From contig JARLHF010000016.1 in the NCBI GenBank assembly GCA_031292375.1, positions 1 to 56,907 of the forward strand: 56,907 nucleotides of DNA. Direction: 5' to 3'. The position numbers were made by a program, and so were the translations under genes. Below the pieces are notes generated by a model. That model made no database searches. It saw only the letters and a list, made by a program, of their open reading frames with translations, and was not told the DNA's origin. Source of the DNA: Chlamydiales bacterium (GTDB taxonomy: Bacteria; Chlamydiota; Chlamydiia; Chlamydiales; VFKH01). How positions within the stretch are numbered: the first letter of the stretch is position 1; each line of letters begins with the position of its first letter. Below are positions 27,046 to 35,422 of this stretch, one piece after another.

Positions 27046-27518
27046 TGGTAGCAAGTGAAGACTATTCTAAATATTCTACTGTTTTAGACATTCAGGATAT
27101 TATGAAAATTTTGCCACACCGTTACCCTCTCTTGTTGGTTGATAAAATTATAGATATTAACCTTGAAGCGGGCACAATTATCGGGCAAAAAAATGTAACG
27201 ATGAACGAGTTGTTTTTTCAGGGGCATTTCCCAGAGGCGCCTATTATGCCAGGAATGCTTGTGCTGGAAGCTTTGGCGCAAACAGGCGGAATTTTGATCC
27301 ATCAAAAGGGATATATCGATAAGATAGCTCTTTTTTTAAATGTAAATCACGCAAAGTTTCGCAATCCCGTACGTCCCGGTGATATTTTATTCTTACATGC
27401 GGAAGGATTGCATTTTAGTAACCGAGCAGGGCGTATAAAAGCTGTTGCAAAAGTAAATGGCAAGATTGCTGCGGAAGCAGAGATTGCTTGCGCATTAGTA
27501 GACAAAAGTCAAATCTAA
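27045..27518 (+). CDS. fabZ: 3-hydroxyacyl-ACP dehydratase FabZ
   Basis: 157 residues, hot-dog fold. The catalytic His lies in FFQGHFPEAPIMPG and the Glu in LEALAQTGG; PHRYPLLLVDKI near the N-terminus is typical. It dehydrates beta-hydroxyacyl-ACP in fatty acid elongation and competes with LpxA for the same substrate pool, which fits its place between lpxC and lpxA. The ATG overlaps the lpxC stop (TAATG). Confidence 0.96.
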   Translation: MVASEDYSKYSTVLDIQDIMKILPHRYPLLLVDKIIDINLEAGTIIGQKNVTMNELFFQGHFPEAPIMPGMLVLEALAQTGGILIHQKGYIDKIALFLNVNHAKFRNPVRPGDILFLHAEGLHFSNRAGRIKAVAKVNGKIAAEAEIACALVDKSQI

Positions 27519-27534
27519 AGTTAGAGAATAATTC

Positions 27535-28377
27535 ATGTCAGATAATAATATTCATCCTCTTTCTTTTGTTGAAAAGGGAGCAGTCATTGGTAAAAATGTT
27601 GTAATTGAGCCTTTTGCTGTTGTTAAGAAAAATGTTGTTTTAGAAGATCATGTGGTGATTAAATCTCACGCCTATATTGATGGGTTTACTCGCATTGGAG
27701 AAGGTACGATTGTGTGGCCCTCTGCAAGTGTAGGGACAAAAACTCAAGATCTTAAATATAAGGGTGAAAAGACTTACGTTGATATTGGTAAACAGTGTGA
27801 GATAAGAGAATTTGTTACGATTAATTCATCTACTCAAGAAGGTTCCACTGTAAAAGTAGGAGATCAGTGTTTAATTATGGCTTATTGTCATATTGCGCAT
27901 AATTGTACGGTTGGTAAAGGTGTCATTATGAGCAATAATGCAACTCTTGCGGGTCATGTAGAAGTTGAAGATTTTGCAATCATTGGAGGGCACACTCCTG
28001 TGCACCAATTTTCTCGTATCGGTGCTTATTCCATGGTTGGGGGGATGAGCCGAGTAACGAATGATGTGCCGCCCTATACAATTGGTGGTGGTATACCCTA
28101 CAAATTAGGTGGGATCAATCTTGTAGGGTTAAAAAGAAGGGCTTTCCCTTATGAAACTCGTAAATTACTTAGCCAAGCGTTTAAATGGATGTATCGCTCT
28201 GGATTACATATTGAGGATGCGCTGCGTAAAGTAGAAGAAGAGCTTCCTAAAACACCTGAAATTCTTCATTGGCTTGCATTTTGTAGAGCTTCTCAAAGAG
28301 GTTTGATTTGTCAGCAAGGCATTGTCAATGCATCTCAAGATTCAGCTTTTAGCGACAGCGATACTCTTGAAGAATGA
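27535..28377 (+). CDS. lpxA: UDP-N-acetylglucosamine acyltransferase LpxA
   Basis: 280 residues. N-terminal left-handed beta-helix of hexapeptide repeats (about 1-190; for example GAVIGKNVVIEPFAVVKKNV) and a C-terminal helical domain. The catalytic His is in HIAHNCTVG. It transfers a 3-hydroxyacyl chain from ACP to UDP-GlcNAc at the start of lipid A synthesis. It follows fabZ by 16 bases and overlaps fmt by four bases, an lpxC-fabZ-lpxA-fmt operon as in Chlamydia. Confidence 0.96.
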   Translation: MSDNNIHPLSFVEKGAVIGKNVVIEPFAVVKKNVVLEDHVVIKSHAYIDGFTRIGEGTIVWPSASVGTKTQDLKYKGEKTYVDIGKQCEIREFVTINSSTQEGSTVKVGDQCLIMAYCHIAHNCTVGKGVIMSNNATLAGHVEVEDFAIIGGHTPVHQFSRIGAYSMVGGMSRVTNDVPPYTIGGGIPYKLGGINLVGLKRRAFPYETRKLLSQAFKWMYRSGLHIEDALRKVEEELPKTPEILHWLAFCRASQRGLICQQGIVNASQDSAFSDSDTLEE

Positions 28378-29318
28378 AGATTGTTTTTTTTGGCACACCT
28401 CTATTTGCTGCTAAAATCTTAGAATATCTTGTAGATAAGAGTATTAATATTGTTGCAGTAGTTACAAGACCTGACAAGCCAAAGGGTAGAGGTCTTTTAC
28501 TTGTACCACCCCCTGTCAAAGAAGTGGCGACCAAACTTTTACCTTCCATACCTATTTATCAGCCAATAAAAGCTTCTGACCCTGATTTTGCACAGCAATT
28601 AAAGATTCATCAAGCAGATTTTTTTATTGTTGCAGCTTTCGGGCAAATTTTAAGGCAAAATATTTTGGATATTCCTCTAAAAGGATGTGTTAATGTACAT
28701 GCAAGTTTGCTTCCAAAGTATAGAGGAGCTGCTCCCATTCAAAAAGCGATTATTGAGGGAGAAGAAGAAAGCGGAGTCACGATCATGAAAATGTCTCTTG
28801 GAATGGATGAGGGTGATATTTTACATCAAGTTAGGGTTTCAATTCCTTTTGATATGGATGCAGGGGCTCTTCAAGATGTTCTTTGCGAAGTTGGATGCCA
28901 TGCATTATTAGACACGCTGCAAGCTTTTAAAGAAGGGCATGTGTCAGCATTGCCGCAAGAACATTCAGCTGCAACCTACGCTCCGAAAATAGAACTTGTA
29001 GATTGTGAAATTGATTTTAGCAAAGAGGCAATAGATTTACATAACCTTATTAGAGGATGCACACCTGTTCCTGGTAGCTGGGTAAAGATTTTTGTTAAAG
29101 GGCAAGCAAAGAAGTTAAAGGTAATAAGGGCAAAGCCTTTAGTTTGTTCCTTTAAAGAAATCCCAGGTAGTATTCTTCAATTTGGAAAAAAAGGATGGAT
29201 TGTAGCTTGCGGGAAAAGCGCATTGCAACTCATTGATATTCAGCTAGAAGGAAAAAAAGCGATGTCGGCGGAGGATTTTGCAAATGGATATAGTATACAG
29301 GACATATCCTTTTTCTAA
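28374..29318 (+). CDS. fmt: Methionyl-tRNA formyltransferase
   Basis: 314 residues. The N-terminal formyltransferase fold has the folate-binding and catalytic region NVHASLLPKYRGAAPI (Asn-x-His) and the downstream Asp in LGMDEGDIL; a C-terminal OB-like tRNA-binding domain covers about 205-314. It formylates Met-tRNAfMet for initiation. Coupled to lpxA by an ATGA overlap. After it come 134 bases and then the Inc-like genes. Confidence 0.96.
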   Translation: MKIVFFGTPLFAAKILEYLVDKSINIVAVVTRPDKPKGRGLLLVPPPVKEVATKLLPSIPIYQPIKASDPDFAQQLKIHQADFFIVAAFGQILRQNILDIPLKGCVNVHASLLPKYRGAAPIQKAIIEGEEESGVTIMKMSLGMDEGDILHQVRVSIPFDMDAGALQDVLCEVGCHALLDTLQAFKEGHVSALPQEHSAATYAPKIELVDCEIDFSKEAIDLHNLIRGCTPVPGSWVKIFVKGQAKKLKVIRAKPLVCSFKEIPGSILQFGKKGWIVACGKSALQLIDIQLEGKKAMSAEDFANGYSIQDISFF

Positions 29319-29452
29319 ACATTTTGCTGATAAACACTTTACTAAAATTTTATAATTGTGTAATAATTCTAAGTCGACGAACTAAGGATTTTCGAAACAA
29401 GTAATGTTTTGGATTACTAGAGTATTAAAAATATAGTTTTTGGAGAGGTATT

Positions 29453-30358
29453 ATGACAGCAGCAGCAACAGCAGTAACGACAGAGCCTACATTTGGTTCA
29501 CGCGTGGCAGGTGCATGGGAACAGAGAAGAACCCTAGATAAAGGTTTAAAATTTACGATAAATTTCAGTAAACTAGCAGAATTTGTTTCCCAGCAGTGGC
29601 GAAAAGAGTGGTTGTTCTCAGAAGAAGTGAGAGGACAAGCAGGTACATTTAATGCTTGTGCACAAACATGTACAGGGTTTCGTAAGGCGCTGAAACTGGG
29701 TGATATGGTTGATAATTTTCGCTCTCCAAAGGGTAAAGGTGTTGAAAAGGCACTGGATATTACTCAAAAGCCTTTCTTTATAATATCCGATGCTACTGAT
29801 ATTGTTACTTATATTGCACAAGCATCGGATTATAGTTTTCCTACAGTTTCAGTAGATCTTCCGGGTTATGGAAAAACTGATGTAGATGTTAACGAAGCAC
29901 TTGGTTATGTGGGCGGAGTTACTGCTGCATGTGGCCTTACAACAGGTGTTGTTGCGTCTTCTTACAAGTTGCATCAATTGAAGGGTATGTTGGCTGATGC
30001 GGAACAAAGACTTGTACTGGCTAATGAAGCAATTAATCAGCATGCTCAGAGTTCTTTTGATGCAAATTGGACTGCTTCGAGCCCAGCTGAAAGAGCTGCA
30101 TTCAAAGTAGCTACGCGTGATATTGCTCTTGCAAAAGAGGCAAGAACTAATCACATCATGGCCGTTGTAGAAAAAGTTTTGGACGTTGCTGCAATTGTAT
30201 TTGGTTTCTTGGGCTGTTTTGTAGCTCCAGTTATTTTTGTTCCTGTAATGGCTAGTTTAGCTCTTATTTCTTCTGGTATAGCTCTTGCTAGGATTTGGTT
30301 GGCAACAAATGCAGTTCCGCAGCCAACTAATCAGGAAATTCTAGAAATAGTCGCATAA
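29453..30358 (+). CDS. Inc-like (Cap1-like) membrane protein 1
   Basis: 301 residues, no cleavable signal peptide. A hydrophobic segment lies at about 145-165, and a long bilobed hydrophobic region at about 240-283 (VEKVLDVAAIVFGFLGCFVAP, then FVPVMASLALISSGIALARIWL). Bilobed domains are the hallmark of chlamydial inclusion membrane proteins, which are secreted by type III secretion into the vacuole membrane. The location right after fmt is that of CT529 (Cap1) in C. trachomatis, whose C-terminal MLEKFLECVADVFK core is similar in layout. GGAGAGG precedes the ATG. An intrinsic terminator follows at 30396-30423. Confidence 0.75.
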   Translation: MTAAATAVTTEPTFGSRVAGAWEQRRTLDKGLKFTINFSKLAEFVSQQWRKEWLFSEEVRGQAGTFNACAQTCTGFRKALKLGDMVDNFRSPKGKGVEKALDITQKPFFIISDATDIVTYIAQASDYSFPTVSVDLPGYGKTDVDVNEALGYVGGVTAACGLTTGVVASSYKLHQLKGMLADAEQRLVLANEAINQHAQSSFDANWTASSPAERAAFKVATRDIALAKEARTNHIMAVVEKVLDVAAIVFGFLGCFVAPVIFVPVMASLALISSGIALARIWLATNAVPQPTNQEILEIVA

Positions 30359-30395
30359 AGCTTTTCCAGTCTTTTTACAAAAATATAAAGTGATT

Positions 30396-30423
30396 AAGGG
30401 CAGCATATTGGCTGCCCTTTTTA
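30396..30423 (+). terminator. Intrinsic terminator after the first Inc-like gene
   Basis: AAGGGCAGC, a 6-base loop, GCTGCCC and then a run of T. It should end transcription of the first Inc-like gene, and possibly of the lpx-fmt operon if that reads through. Confidence 0.85.
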
Positions 30424-30439
30424 TTGTATGAGGTTATTT

Positions 30440-31468
30440 ATGACATTTGCAATTGTTCAACCGGCATTTATGGACCGAGTTGCTATGATTTCTTCCAAAA
30501 CTTCAGGAGTAAAGCATGGATCAAAGTTTATAGCAAATACTTTAGAGCTTATATCTTATGAGCTGGTTTTTTGTTCTTGCTTGGGGCTCTCTAGTAAAGT
30601 TGTTGCATCTACAGCATCTCTGTTTAAAAGTGCATATACAAGCGTTACTATTTTTGGCGCCTTTTCAGCTCTTGCAAGCCCTATAGGGATAAACGATAAA
30701 CAAAAAAAGATGAACTTAGTAGAAAATGTTTGTTATGGTATTAGTGATTTATCTACTCCTATTATTTATTTTGCAGATAGTGGGCACTACGAACTTAATA
30801 ATAAAACACGAGCAGCCATTGGCGTCATCGCAGATATACTATCTCTTGTAGGTGTGTTTGTAACACTTTTTTCTGCTCATTATGGTAATACGGTTGTTGC
30901 AGAAAAAATAGCTCAAAAAGATCTTCGTTTACTTGCTTTACAAGGAAATAACCTTGCAATTGGGGAACAAAATGAGAGAACTCGTCTTATTTATGAAAAA
31001 GATGCGTTGAACGAGTTGAATTTTAAAAACAATCTTACAATCATTGAAAAAGTAATTGATATAGCAGCCATTGTATTTGGTTTTATTTCTTGTTTTGTTG
31101 TACAACTCTTGCCCGTTGTGGCTCTCCTTTTGGTGGTTTCTGCAGGAATTGCTCTATATAAAATGTGGAGAGAGACTTGTATAATACAGCACCCAGAAAT
31201 ATTGCCAGAGCCACTTTTGCCCCCAATTCCACCTCCAGTCGTAGAACTTGATTTAACAGACCTTGGTAATGCAACACAAGCTCATTTACCAGCATTAATT
31301 GCGAAGAGAGAGCTTTTACACGATAGGATTGCTAATGATAGAAAGAGTTTAGGGGAGATGACAAATCCAACTGCTAAAAAATTTCTAGAGGGCAAAATCG
31401 CACAAGATCAAACTCTTTGTAATGAGATAAAAGCGGCGATTACGAGGCTTGGAGGAGCATTACCTTAG
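30440..31468 (+). CDS. Inc-like (Cap1-like) membrane protein 2
   Basis: 342 residues from ATG 30440, chosen because GAGG lies six bases before it and because the resulting N-terminus (MTFAIVQPAFMDRVAMI) lines up with paralogue 3 (MVLAINQPFFIDRVSTL). Hydrophobic segments at about 118-138 and a bilobed region at about 202-245 (IEKVIDIAAIVFGFISCFVV, then VVALLLVVSAGIALYKMW). The C-terminal 80 residues are Pro-rich then charged and helical. Paralogous to the genes on either side; presumed type III secreted inclusion protein. Confidence 0.72.
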   Translation: MTFAIVQPAFMDRVAMISSKTSGVKHGSKFIANTLELISYELVFCSCLGLSSKVVASTASLFKSAYTSVTIFGAFSALASPIGINDKQKKMNLVENVCYGISDLSTPIIYFADSGHYELNNKTRAAIGVIADILSLVGVFVTLFSAHYGNTVVAEKIAQKDLRLLALQGNNLAIGEQNERTRLIYEKDALNELNFKNNLTIIEKVIDIAAIVFGFISCFVVQLLPVVALLLVVSAGIALYKMWRETCIIQHPEILPEPLLPPIPPPVVELDLTDLGNATQAHLPALIAKRELLHDRIANDRKSLGEMTNPTAKKFLEGKIAQDQTLCNEIKAAITRLGGALP

Positions 31469-31521
31469 TTTCGAGTTTAAATTACTCATGTTACGCAAAG
31501 TTAGGAGATAGTCGTTCATAT

Positions 31522-32874
31522 ATGGTATTGGCAATTAATCAACCTTTTTTTATAGATAGAGTATCTACCTTAATGGAGCGTACAAGTGGTCAAAGTGCCA
31601 GCTTAAAGTTTGTAGCAAATACAATGGAGCTTGCATCTTCCGTGCTTGCCTGTAGCGTGGAAACTATGAATGCAAGCAACACGTGTGAGCGACTTGCGTC
31701 TACATTTAGAGCTATGCGTTTACCACTTAGTCTTGCAGAGCGTATAAAGTGCTTTTTTCTTTCTAGCTCCGTTGATTCGGTAAAAAAATATGTAGGTTAT
31801 TTGGAGAGCGCTTTTTATGCGGGAAGAGATCTGCTCTTACCTGTTAATTTTATTGCGGGTAAAGCCGATTATGAACTTAGCGATGATCACAAAAAGCATC
31901 TTGGAAGAATTGGAGAAGTACTTTATCTGGCAGGCCTTACAACATCTATTGTCCTCAGAGTATATGACTACGTTAAAGTAAAAGATCATCTGCTTGTAAA
32001 TCAAGTAAGAATCCATGAGCTTTCTGCAGTTCAAAATCCAGTTTCTGGGCAGAAAAACGAGTTAGTAAGTTTAAAATATGAGTGTAGCGAGCTTGAAGAA
32101 ATAAAATTTAGGCATATTTTAAGTATTATTGAAAGGGTTGCAGATATTGTAGCGCTTGTCTTTGGCTTTGCTGCCTGTTTTGCAGCACCTGTTTTGTTTG
32201 TTTCAGCAATGGCCTTATTTAGCGTGGTTTCAGCAGGTATAGCTCTTTATAAGCTATGGAGGGATATATCTGTAAAAGAAGCTCCTCCCCAAAAACTTAA
32301 TATCCGAGAAGAGCAGAATAAGTTCAGCGCGGATATTGCCCTTTTGCAGCAAGAAGTTATGACAAAAAATCAAGAGCATGCAAAGGTCGTAGCTGATCTT
32401 CAAGGAATAGAAAGCGCGCTTTCACAATTCACAGAAGCAGAAAATTGTCGATTACTTTTGCAAACGTTGGGGGAATGTCACAATTCGACTGTAGTAGCCA
32501 TTAAGGGGGCAAAAGATGCTTTAGATTTTGCAGATCTCAATAAAAAGGTAATTGAAATACAACGCTCAGTAGGTAGGGGTAGAGCAAGAACTTTAAAATC
32601 AGCAGAAAAGCGTTTTAATACTGCCACAGCCATTTATCGGGAAAAAGCTACTTTATTTGCTAATACGAGTCTTGCATATGAGGCACAAAAAACAGAGTAT
32701 TTAGAGCGTCTTGAAGGCATAAGGGATTTAGATGAGGATCAGCTTAAGTTGGATAGGAATCGCTTAAAAGTATTGGTAGACCAATTTGGAATAACAATTG
32801 CAGAAAAACAAGTCTTACTTGCCAAAAGCCAAGCTGCTTTTGCAATCAATGCAGGGTATCTAGCGTCAGCTTAA
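31522..32874 (+). CDS. Inc-like (Cap1-like) membrane protein 3 with long coiled-coil tail
   Basis: 450 residues. It shares the N-terminus and the bilobed core (about 201-247: IERVADIVALVFGFAACFAAP, then FSVVSAGIALYKLWRD) with the two genes before it. Unlike them it carries about 200 further residues (250-450) rich in Glu, Lys, Gln and Leu with heptad character, a likely cytosol-facing coiled coil that could bind host proteins. The start follows GGAG at some distance. The stop coincides with the beginning of the orphan GxxExxY leader copy. Confidence 0.72.
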   Translation: MVLAINQPFFIDRVSTLMERTSGQSASLKFVANTMELASSVLACSVETMNASNTCERLASTFRAMRLPLSLAERIKCFFLSSSVDSVKKYVGYLESAFYAGRDLLLPVNFIAGKADYELSDDHKKHLGRIGEVLYLAGLTTSIVLRVYDYVKVKDHLLVNQVRIHELSAVQNPVSGQKNELVSLKYECSELEEIKFRHILSIIERVADIVALVFGFAACFAAPVLFVSAMALFSVVSAGIALYKLWRDISVKEAPPQKLNIREEQNKFSADIALLQQEVMTKNQEHAKVVADLQGIESALSQFTEAENCRLLLQTLGECHNSTVVAIKGAKDALDFADLNKKVIEIQRSVGRGRARTLKSAEKRFNTATAIYREKATLFANTSLAYEAQKTEYLERLEGIRDLDEDQLKLDRNRLKVLVDQFGITIAEKQVLLAKSQAAFAINAGYLASA

Positions 32875-32921
32875 TTTTCAACTATCTGTTAATCAATAAC
32901 TTGAATAGTTAAAACACGGAG
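32874..32921 (+). repeat. GxxExxY leader element, copy 2 (orphan)
   Basis: Inverted, near-identical copy (one mismatch in 48 bp) of 191-238. It holds a single ACACGGAG unit instead of three. Confidence 0.85.
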
Positions 32922-32970
32922 GCTTATAATTTATCATAGTATGATGTGGGTGAATTGGACCTGTTCTTGA
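32915..32970 (+). pseudogene. Remnant of a GxxExxY gene start
   Basis: After the orphan leader the sequence (AATTTATCATAGTATGATG) resembles the region around the start codons at 160-163, including the double ATG, but the frame stops after ten codons and the GxxExxY motif is missing. It is abutted by a half copy of the TATACACAAAC palindrome. Best read as the scar of a lost second GxxExxY cassette. Confidence 0.55.
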
Positions 32971-32986
32971 ATTTGTTTGTGTATAT
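32964..32986. repeat. Dispersed palindrome family, half copy
   Basis: Only the right half (TTCTTGAATTTGTTTGTGTATA) of the palindrome family is present; the left arm is missing, apparently cut by the GxxExxY scar. Confidence 0.7.
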
Positions 32987-33003
32987 ATTTAAAGAGGCCT
33001 GTT

Positions 33004-33345
33004 ATGTCAGAAAAGCAGTTAGGGTTTAGGGATTGGTATTTTGTTGCATTTATTGGCTCTATTCTTCTGGTAGTTTTTGGACTTTCATTTCACTCTAGTT
33101 ATGGATCAGACTATACTTTAGAAGAAGAAATTCATGAGCTTAAGCCTAAAAAAATTATAGAGATTACGGTGAAAGGCGCAGTCAAATTCCCAGGTGTTTA
33201 TAAAGTGCAAGAAGGTGTCTTGTTGCAAGAGGTTTTGGAAAACGCGAAACTTTTAGAGGCAGCAGACATAAGAAGGCTAAAACTTTCTTCTGCTATCAAA
33301 AAGAATAAAACGGTTGTTGTGCCATTTTCAGTGGTGTTTCTTTAA
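33004..33345 (+). CDS. Small membrane protein with an SLBB-like domain
   Basis: 113 residues from ATG 33004, preceded by AAAGAGG. One N-terminal transmembrane segment (about 11-31, FVAFIGSILLVVFGL) and then an extracytoplasmic region with ITVKGAVKFPGVYKVQEGVLL, the pattern of SLBB/ComEA N-terminal domains that bind soluble ligands such as polysaccharide or DNA. No helix-hairpin-helix DNA-binding domain follows. Role unknown. It stands alone between the Inc cluster and the ribosomal cluster. Confidence 0.65.
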   Translation: MSEKQLGFRDWYFVAFIGSILLVVFGLSFHSSYGSDYTLEEEIHELKPKKIIEITVKGAVKFPGVYKVQEGVLLQEVLENAKLLEAADIRRLKLSSAIKKNKTVVVPFSVVFL

Positions 33346-33656
33346 TTGTTTAGGTGTCATGCGAAATTTTGGTTGAGAAAAAATCACGCTATTTGGTAGT
33401 CTCTTGTTTTTCCGCTTTTTGAGGGGGCTTTTGCAATTCAAAAGCGCGCTGTTCGCAAGCATAAATATCATCTCTAATCTAGATGAATATGAGTGAATTA
33501 ACAGCATCGCAATAGAACCTTCAGATAATGCTAGACAAAAAATCTTAAAAGAAGCATAACTTTCGCTGAAGATTAAGGAAAGTAGCTTGCTTAAGGAATT
33601 TAAAATCTGGCGCTAAGCAAAAAAAAATAGAAAATTTCCAATGCAAAGGTAGACCT
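33346..33656. other. Leader region of the ribosomal protein cluster
   Basis: 311 bases without a gene. It must contain the promoter of the rplC-led operon and possibly a regulatory leader. I saw no convincing -35/-10 pair or strong hairpin. AAAGGTAG lies just before the rplC start. Confidence 0.5.
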
Positions 33657-34325
33657 ATGACGCTTAAGTTGATGGGAAGAAAGCGTGGCATGATTCAGCA
33701 GTTTGATGTGAGTGGCAACATTGTTGTTTGCACAGTTATCCAGGCCGAACCAAATGTGATTACGCAAATCAAGACAGAAGAAAATGATGGCTATCAGGCT
33801 GTTCAGATGGGTTTTGAAAAAGTTGTGGCTAAAGATCCTCGTAGACAACTTGAAAGGGTTTCTAAGCCGCTTCGCGGTCATTTTGCTAAGGGCGGGGTTG
33901 AGCCAAGACGTCATCTTGAAGAGACAAGAGTTAAGGATTCATCCGTGCATCAAGTTGGTCAAGAGTTTGGAGTGGATCTGTTTGAAGACATTACCTACGT
34001 TGATGTACAGTCAGTCTCTAAGGGAAAAGGCTATCAAGGTGTTATGAAGCTTCATGGCTTTGGTGGTGGACCTGCAGCTCATGGTTCTGGTTTTCATAGA
34101 CATGCTGGATCAACTGGAATGAGAAGTACTCCAGGCCGTTGTTTGCCAGGTGGAAAGCGTGCAAGTCGCATGGGTGGCGATGTGACGACTGTTGAGAATT
34201 TAAAAGTAGTTATGATCGATAAAGAAAAAAATCTCTTGTTAGTAAAAGGTTCAGTGCCTGGTGCATGTGGAGCTCTTGTGACTGTTAGCTCTGCAACTAA
34301 AAAAAGCAGTTCTAAAAAGAAATAA
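33657..34325 (+). CDS. rplC: Ribosomal protein L3
   Basis: 222 residues. The conserved L3 loop reaching the peptidyl-transferase centre is visible in [20 protein letters not shown], followed by [17 protein letters not shown]3 is an early 50S assembly protein. In Chlamydia the S10 gene is placed elsewhere (near tuf/fus), so the cluster starts with rplC, as here. The C-terminus is Ser/Lys-rich. Confidence 0.97.
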   Translation: MTLKLMGRKRGMIQQFDVSGNIVVCTVIQAEPNVITQIKTEENDGYQAVQMGFEKVVAKDPRRQLERVSKPLRGHFAKGGVEPRRHLEETRVKDSSVHQVGQEFGVDLFEDITYVDVQSVSKGKGYQGVMKLHGFGGGPAAHGSGFHRHAGSTGMRSTPGRCLPGGKRASRMGGDVTTVENLKVVMIDKEKNLLLVKGSVPGACGALVTVSSATKKSSSKKK

Positions 34326-34353
34326 GTTTGGCTTAAGGTTTCTGAGGAGTTAA

Positions 34354-35043
34354 GTGGTGACTAGTCTGAAAAAATATGATTTGAGCGGAAAGCAATTAGG
34401 TGAAGTGGCAGTTGATAAAGCATTTATGGATGTTGCTGCTAATAGCCAAATGATTAAAGATTACATAGTTGCCCTGCGAGCAAACGCTAGGCAATGGTCT
34501 GCAAATACGAAGGGACGTTCTGAGGTAAATCATTCGACGCAAAAGCCTCACCGTCAAAAAGGGCTTGGAAGATCTCGTCAAGGATCTCTTGCAGCCCCGC
34601 AGTATAAAGGTGGTGGTCGTGTTTTTGGGCCAAAACCAAAGTTTGATCAACATGTAAAAATTAATAAAAAAGAAAGACGTCTTGCGATGCGTTATCTTCT
34701 CGCTGAAAAAATACAAGGTGATAGAGTGCATGTCTTAAAGTCTACCGAGCTTGCAGCTCCAAAGACAAAGACCGTACATGACTTTTTAGAAGCGTTAAAG
34801 ATTAAGGGCAGAAGAGTACTTTTTCTCGGTGAAGGTGCTTACGAGACTATTGAGACTGAAGGGAAAGTTAATAAAGTGAGCGTTTATAGCGATAGACATG
34901 CTCATTTTGTAAAAAGCGTACGCAATTTGCCAAAAGTAGAGTTTGCTTTAGTGCCTAATGCGAATGGATATGATCTTATGTTAGCTCATGACATTATCAT
35001 AACAGAAGAGGCTTGGAAAGAGCTGCATTCGTGGATTAACTAA
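34354..35043 (+). CDS. rplD: Ribosomal protein L4
   Basis: 229 residues from a GTG start preceded by GAGGAG. The long exit-tunnel loop carries HRQKGLGRSRQGSLAAPQYK and GGGRVFGPKP. It binds 23S rRNA domain I; in gamma-proteobacteria L4 also represses its own operon, which cannot be judged here. Confidence 0.97.
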   Translation: MVTSLKKYDLSGKQLGEVAVDKAFMDVAANSQMIKDYIVALRANARQWSANTKGRSEVNHSTQKPHRQKGLGRSRQGSLAAPQYKGGGRVFGPKPKFDQHVKINKKERRLAMRYLLAEKIQGDRVHVLKSTELAAPKTKTVHDFLEALKIKGRRVLFLGEGAYETIETEGKVNKVSVYSDRHAHFVKSVRNLPKVEFALVPNANGYDLMLAHDIIITEEAWKELHSWIN

Positions 35044-35068
35044 AGGTGGATGAAGAGGCGGTAATATT

Positions 35069-35401
35069 ATGAAAAATCCATTTAGTATTGTAAAAGAGCG
35101 CTATATTACAGAAAAATCGACTGTTTTAGAGAGCCTACATACAGCTACAAGCAATCCATCGTTAGCACGATGTGAAAATCCAAAATATGTATTTATTGTG
35201 GATACCAAAGCTAACAAGCATGAGATTGCACTTGCTGTAGAAGAGATTTATCGAGAGCAAAAGGTGAGAGTTAAAGCTGTTAACACGATTTATGTAAAGC
35301 CTAAAGCCAAAAACAGAAGAAGAGGGCGTCCTGGAAAAACAATTGCTTTCAAAAAAGCGATTGTTACCCTTGAGCCTGGCGATCTTATAGAGATTGTTTA
35401 A
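35069..35401 (+). CDS. rplW: Ribosomal protein L23
   Basis: 110 residues. ERYITEKSTVLE at the N-terminus and the internal loop KPKAKNRRRGRPGKT are typical. L23 lies at the tunnel exit and docks trigger factor and SRP. In frame between rplD and rplB. Confidence 0.96.
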   Translation: MKNPFSIVKERYITEKSTVLESLHTATSNPSLARCENPKYVFIVDTKANKHEIALAVEEIYREQKVRVKAVNTIYVKPKAKNRRRGRPGKTIAFKKAIVTLEPGDLIEIV

Positions 35402-35422
35402 TGAGAATAAAGTGAGTTGATT

